The notes under the pieces: model-generated
Database searches by the model: none
Told to the model about the DNA's origin: nothing
What the model saw: only the letters and a program-made list of their open reading frames with translations
Shown here: in pieces, positions 32,061-36,074 of the stretch
Numbering within the stretch: the stretch's first letter is position 1
Layout: each line of letters starts with the position of its first letter
Assembly: GCF_001642995.1 (NCBI RefSeq)
Contig: NZ_LOHS01000068.1
Span: forward strand, 1-36,074
Direction of reading: 5' to 3'
DNA from: Streptomyces jeddahensis
GTDB lineage: Bacteria > Actinomycetota > Actinomycetes > Streptomycetales > Streptomycetaceae
DNA length: 36,074 bases
Position numbers and translations under genes: made by a program

Positions 32061-33172
32061 TCATGCCTCGGTCGTGGGAAGCGTCACCTCGAATCGGCAG
32101 CCGCCGGGGACGTTCCGTACGACGGCACGCCCCTGGTGGGCCTCCACGATGCCGCGGACGATGGCCAGGCCCAGACCCGCACCAGCAGGAGGGGTGCGGG
32201 CGTGGGTGCCGCGCCAGCCGGTGTCGAAGACGCGGGGAAGGTCCTCCTCGGGGATGCCTCCGCAGCCGTCGGTGACCGACAGGACGACTCCTCCGGCGAA
32301 CGCTCTGCGGCCACCGCAATCGTGCCGTCGGCCGGTGTCCGGCGGATCGCGTTGACCAGCAGGTTGCCCAGGACGCGGCTCATCTCCTTGCCGTCCACTT
32401 CGACCGGTACGGGTTCGATACGGTCGCCGACCAGCCGCACGCCGTGTTCGCGGGCGAGCGGGTCCGCTCCCGCGAGGGCGTCGCCGACGAGGTCGTACAC
32501 CGAGATCCGGGACGGCGAGAGCGACAGCGCGCCGGCGTGGATGCGGGACAGTTCGAAGAGGTCGCCGACCATGTCGTTCAGGCGCTCGACCTCCGTGCGG
32601 ATCTGCCGGAGGTAGCGGTCGGGGTCCGTGGCGACGCCGTCCTCCAGCGCCTCGGACATGGCACGCAGGCCCGCGAGCGGGGTGCGCAGGTCGTGCGAGA
32701 TCCAGGCGACGAGTTCACGGCGGGAGGACTCCAGGGCGCGCTCACGCTCGCGGGAGGCGGCGAGTTTCGCGCTCGTCGCCGCCAGCTCGCGGCTGAGCGC
32801 GGCCAGTTCGGCGGTGACGGGGCCGTCGGGGGCCGCGAAGTCGCCGCCGTCGCCGAAGGAGCAGGCGGCGAGGGTGAGTTCACGGCTGCGGGCGACCACC
32901 CAGCGGCCCAGCAGCAGCGCGGTGGCCAGGGACACGACGGCCGCCATCGCGACGACCGTCGTGACGACGGACAGGTCGTGCGCGGAGAGGAACATCGCCT
33001 GTGCCACGGCCAGCGTGCCCGCGAGCATCGCAGTCACCGCGACGGCGGCGACGACCGTGAGCGACGCGGTGAGCGAGCGGCGGCGGATCAGCCACAGCAC
33101 GCCCGCGCCGAGGAGTCCGGCCGCGGCGGCGCCGAGGAAGGGGAACAGGGCGATGAGGAGGCTGTCGCGCAT
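32061..33172 (-). pseudogene. Sensor histidine kinase with frameshift in the ATPase domain
   Basis: ATG 33172 follows the response-regulator stop by 2 nt, with GAGGAGTGACC. Two N-terminal hydrophobic segment groups (LLIALFPFLGAAAAGLLGAG; VVTTVVAMAAVVSLATALLL) and a linker lead to the H-box LVAWISHDLRTPLAGLRAMS and the N-box VLGNLLVNAIRRTPADGTIA. Near 32300 the frame is lost: the ORF as read ends at 32084 with unrelated Ser/Ala/Arg residues, but in the -1 frame the sequence continues GVVLSVTDGCGGIPEEDLPR, then VFDTGWRG and GAGLGLAIVRGIVEAHQG, the G1/F/G2 boxes, to a TGA at 32061. One base is missing (true frameshift or sequencing error). As read, the kinase lacks its ATP lid. Confidence 0.85.
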
Positions 33173-33174
33173 GG

Positions 33175-33936
33175 TCACTCCTCTGGCGGGCCGGATGTGC
33201 CGGTGGGGTCGAAGCGGTAGCCGACGCCCCACACGGTCTGAATCAGCCGGGGTCGCGCGGGGTCGTCCTCGACCTTGCCGCGCAGGCGGCGGACGTGGAC
33301 GGTGACGGTCGACAGGTCGCCGAAGTCCCAGCCCCAGACCTCGCGCATCAGGTCCTCGCGGCCGTACGCGCGGCCGGGGTGGCGCAGGAAGAAGGCGAGC
33401 AGGTCGAATTCGCGGAGAGTGAGGGCGAGTTCGGTCCCGTTCTTGGTGGCGCGGCGGGCCGCGGGGTCGACCGCGAGGCCGGCGGCGTGCAGGGGCGTTC
33501 CCGTGCCGGGCCTGAAGGGCCGGGTACGGCGCAGCACCGACTCCACCCGCAGGACGAGTTCCCGGGGGCTGAAGGGCTTGGTGACGTAGTCGTCGGCCCC
33601 CACCTCCAGGCCCAGGATCCGGTCGTCCTCGTCACCGCGCGCGGTGAGCATGATGACGGGCACGGGACCGCGGGCGCGCAGCCGACGGCACACCTCCAGG
33701 CCGTCCATCCCGGGCAGCATCAGGTCCAGCACCACCAGGTCCGGCCAGTGCGCGGCGGCACGGGTGAGGGCTCTCGGCCCGTCCCCGACCAGGTCCACCG
33801 CGTAGCCTGCGCGGTCCAGGTATCCCGAGACGACCTCGGCGACGGTGGGATCGTCCTCCACGACCAGCACCCGGGCCGCTTCGGCCGACAGCGGCTCAGC
33901 GGGCGCCTCGCCCATCGGCTGGTACGGCTGCTTCAT
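33175..33936 (-). CDS. OmpR/PhoB-type response regulator
   Basis: 253 residues from ATG 33936; the ribosome site is weak, and an ATG at 33915 is an alternative. Receiver domain (about 20-135): acidic pair in RVLVVEDDPTVAEVVSGYLD, phospho-acceptor Asp in WPDLVVLDLMLPGMDGLEVC, switch Thr in VPVIMLTARGDEDD, and Lys in ADDYVTKPFSPRELVLRVES. The C-terminal winged helix (about 155-245) reads ELALTLREFDLLAFFLRHPG then DLSTVTVHVRRLRGKVEDDP and LIQTVWGVGYRF. It forms a coupled pair with the histidine kinase just downstream. The input signal is unknown. Confidence 0.95.
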   Translation of the reverse strand: MKQPYQPMGEAPAEPLSAEAARVLVVEDDPTVAEVVSGYLDRAGYAVDLVGDGPRALTRAAAHWPDLVVLDLMLPGMDGLEVCRRLRARGPVPVIMLTARGDEDDRILGLEVGADDYVTKPFSPRELVLRVESVLRRTRPFRPGTGTPLHAAGLAVDPAARRATKNGTELALTLREFDLLAFFLRHPGRAYGREDLMREVWGWDFGDLSTVTVHVRRLRGKVEDDPARPRLIQTVWGVGYRFDPTGTSGPPEE

Positions 33937-34051
33937 GCGTTCAGCTTCGTACCACGGCCCTGGCCGTGCCGTTTCCTGGCCGCCTTCAGCTTCTGACGTC
34001 CGTGTTCCGTAAGGACTCGGAATCCGAAAAGCGTCTTCCGGGCTCCTCTGC

Positions 34052-35938
<1,887 letters not shown>

Positions 35939-35995
35939 GTCCGTCCCCTTCCGCCGAACCCGGGGTCCCGGGGGTTTCCACTCTCCAGGATGCGG

Positions 35996-36032
35996 CCGTG
36001 CCGCCGCCCGGTCGAGACGGACGGCGGCACGG
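35996..36032. terminator. Stem-loop upstream of dnaK
   Basis: CCGTGCCGCCG (35996-36006) pairs perfectly with CGGCGGCACGG (36022-36032), loop 15 nt. It likely ends the transcript of the gene beyond the right edge of the window. Confidence 0.6.
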
Positions 36033-36074
36033 ACAGCGGGCCGGGCTGTGCGGCGGCGAGGGCCGGTGGCCGGG

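Overview
High GC throughout, GTG/ATG starts behind GGAGG-type ribosome sites, IS701 and IS200/IS605 insertion-sequence debris, a NarGHJI nitrate reductase and many one-component regulators point to a Streptomyces-like actinomycete, probably an accessory or arm-type chromosomal region. No rRNA, tRNA, CRISPR array or phage module was seen.

Layout. 1-3.4 kb: the 5' part of a secreted Ig-like protein (cut by the window edge), a remnant of a rhamnogalacturonan lyase gene, a divergent TetR / DUF1772 pair with clear operators, a frameshifted FAD-monooxygenase tail, and an excalibur gene with its middle deleted. 3.4-4.8 kb: a MerR regulator facing a DUF4188 gene across two 17-bp operators. 4.8-13.6 kb: an L-fucose (or related sugar) utilisation locus: solute-binding protein, two permeases, SDR, L-fuconate dehydratase, GntR-type regulator and GH95 fucosidase. 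13.7-15.1 kb: an 85-residue conserved-type protein and an IS701-type transposase fragment. 15.1-19.7 kb: intact PL11 rhamnogalacturonan lyase, a methyltransferase, a pterin dehydratase, an XRE/MmyB-type regulator and a small membrane protein. 19.8-23.4 kb: Gfo/Idh/MocA oxidoreductase and ThuA-like protein divergent from a LacI regulator, then a YnfA-family membrane protein. 23.5-31.3 kb: narG-narH-narJ-[tnpB element]-narI. 31.4-36 kb: DM13 lipid/membrane-anchored protein, a histidine kinase / response regulator pair and a dnaK paralogue.

How it fits together. The fucose locus would import a fucosylated sugar (ABC system), release fucose (GH95), and dehydrate and oxidise L-fuconate (dehydratase, SDR) under a GntR repressor whose likely operator, CATGGGATG, occurs three times between the divergent genes. 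In this copy the locus looks inactive: the regulator carries several frameshifts, the SDR lost most of its interior, and the binding protein has a premature amber stop. The nar operon encodes the catalytic, electron-transfer, chaperone and cytochrome b subunits, but a 1.1-kb IS605-type element carrying only tnpB sits in antisense orientation between narJ and narI. Removing it on paper restores an in-frame narJ end with a 4-bp ATGA overlap to narI. The TnpB itself appears nuclease-impaired (internal deletion and loss of the RuvC-II glutamate).

About ten of some thirty genes are truncated, frameshifted, internally deleted or interrupted, mostly in the left half and around the nar/two-component region. 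The single-base frameshifts could be sequencing errors; the large internal deletions, the nonsense codon and the IS fragments are less easily explained that way.
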